DNA of 64,000 nt from an uncultured Winogradskyella sp. (GTDB taxonomy: Bacteria > Bacteroidota > Bacteroidia > Flavobacteriales > Flavobacteriaceae): the NCBI RefSeq assembly GCF_947495255.1, contig NZ_CANLYI010000001.1, positions 434,001 to 498,000 of the forward strand, in the 5' to 3' direction. Positions 63,908-64,000 of this stretch are shown piece by piece; positions within the stretch are counted from its first letter, which is position 1, and every line of letters starts with the position of its first letter. The translations under genes were made by a program, and so were the position numbers. The notes below the pieces were generated by a model. The model worked only from the letters and a program-made list of their open reading frames with translations, was not told the DNA's origin and made no database searches.

Positions 63908-64000
63908 TTAAACCTCATTATATCTAAAACAAGAGACTTCGTGGTCATTAACCATACCTGTAGCTTGCATGTGTGCATAAATGACTGTTGAACCAACAAA
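63908..64000 (-). CDS. tag: DNA-3-methyladenine glycosylase I, C-terminal end (partial)
   Basis: Only the last 30 codons and the TAA stop (63908-63910) are in the window. On the minus strand they read FVGSTVIYAHMQATGMVNDH, then EVSCFRYNEV, which matches the conserved C-terminal block of Tag, including the zinc-binding His and Cys. The gene continues past position 64000. It is convergent with aat. Confidence 0.9.
   Translation of the reverse strand, partial: FVGSTVIYAHMQATGMVNDHEVSCFRYNEV

Noticed and set aside
1..64000. CRISPR arrays, prophage, insertion sequences and tRNA genes
   Set aside because: No spaced direct repeats, transposase, phage structural genes or cloverleaf-like sequences were found by reading.

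Overview
The window is AT-rich chromosomal DNA from a member of the Bacteroidota, most likely a marine-type Flavobacteriaceae. The signs are two secreted proteins with type IX secretion (T9SS) sorting tails, several promoter -7 boxes of the Bacteroidota form TAnnTTTG, almost no Shine-Dalgarno sequences, families largely confined to this phylum (DUF4296, DUF4271, DUF4301, DUF3127, S46 peptidase) and the closest remembered family resemblances. Species cannot be assigned from the sequence alone. No tRNA, rRNA, CRISPR array, prophage or insertion sequence was seen; this looks like ordinary core genome with a few accessory loci.

Layout. 1-4.3 kb: a metallophosphoesterase, a small membrane protein, then a minus-strand iron-sulfur block (Mrp, Nfu, a ferredoxin reductase-like flavoprotein, a 2Fe-2S ferredoxin). 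4.4-6.1 kb: ATL protein, LysE exporter, TrmB. 6.2-9 kb: a glycosyltransferase whose start appears frameshifted, and a PhoR/PhoB-like two-component pair. 9.2-13 kb: two T9SS cargo proteins. 13-23.7 kb: LuxE-like acyl-activating protein, DinB-like protein, TyrS, SDR, DUF4296 lipoprotein, dihydroorotase, GT2, DUF4271, HemD, PckA, DUF423. 23.7-28.5 kb: saccharopine dehydrogenase-like enzyme with Lrp/AsnC regulator, aldo/keto reductase, OmpA lipoprotein, exonuclease III. 28.6-38.7 kb: a very large outer-membrane protein, then a heavy-metal efflux operon (small His-rich protein, CzcA-TolC fusion, CzcB lipoprotein, beta-barrel). 38.8-50.7 kb: GlyRS, coiled-coil proteins, ComF, Ig-like lipoprotein, omega-amidase-like nitrilase, methionine aminotransferase, DPP11-type S46 peptidase, DUF1569, AhcY. 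50.8-58.8 kb: PPTase, PcrB-like synthase, then an apparent vitamin-salvage locus. 58.9-64 kb: GreA, HIT, Zn-ribbon membrane protein, orphan histidine kinase, flavin reductase, DUF3127, Aat and the 3' end of Tag.

The most coherent multi-gene story is 52.3-58.4 kb. A YkoF-type thiamine-binding protein, a PnuC/PnuT-type transporter and a NadR-like small-molecule kinase overlap one another; DUF4301 and ArfB follow, then a TPP riboswitch and a TonB-dependent receptor. Together they could form a complete thiamine uptake and trapping route from outer membrane to cytoplasm, although the kinase substrate is not proven by sequence.

Other points worth checking are a terminator-like hairpin in the greA leader, an SSB-like acidic tip on the DUF3127 protein, short palindromic repeats of which one sits in frame inside the TonB-dependent receptor, the CzcA-TolC fusion with an internal signal peptide, and a Rieske-like lipoprotein that has lost most of its cluster ligands.
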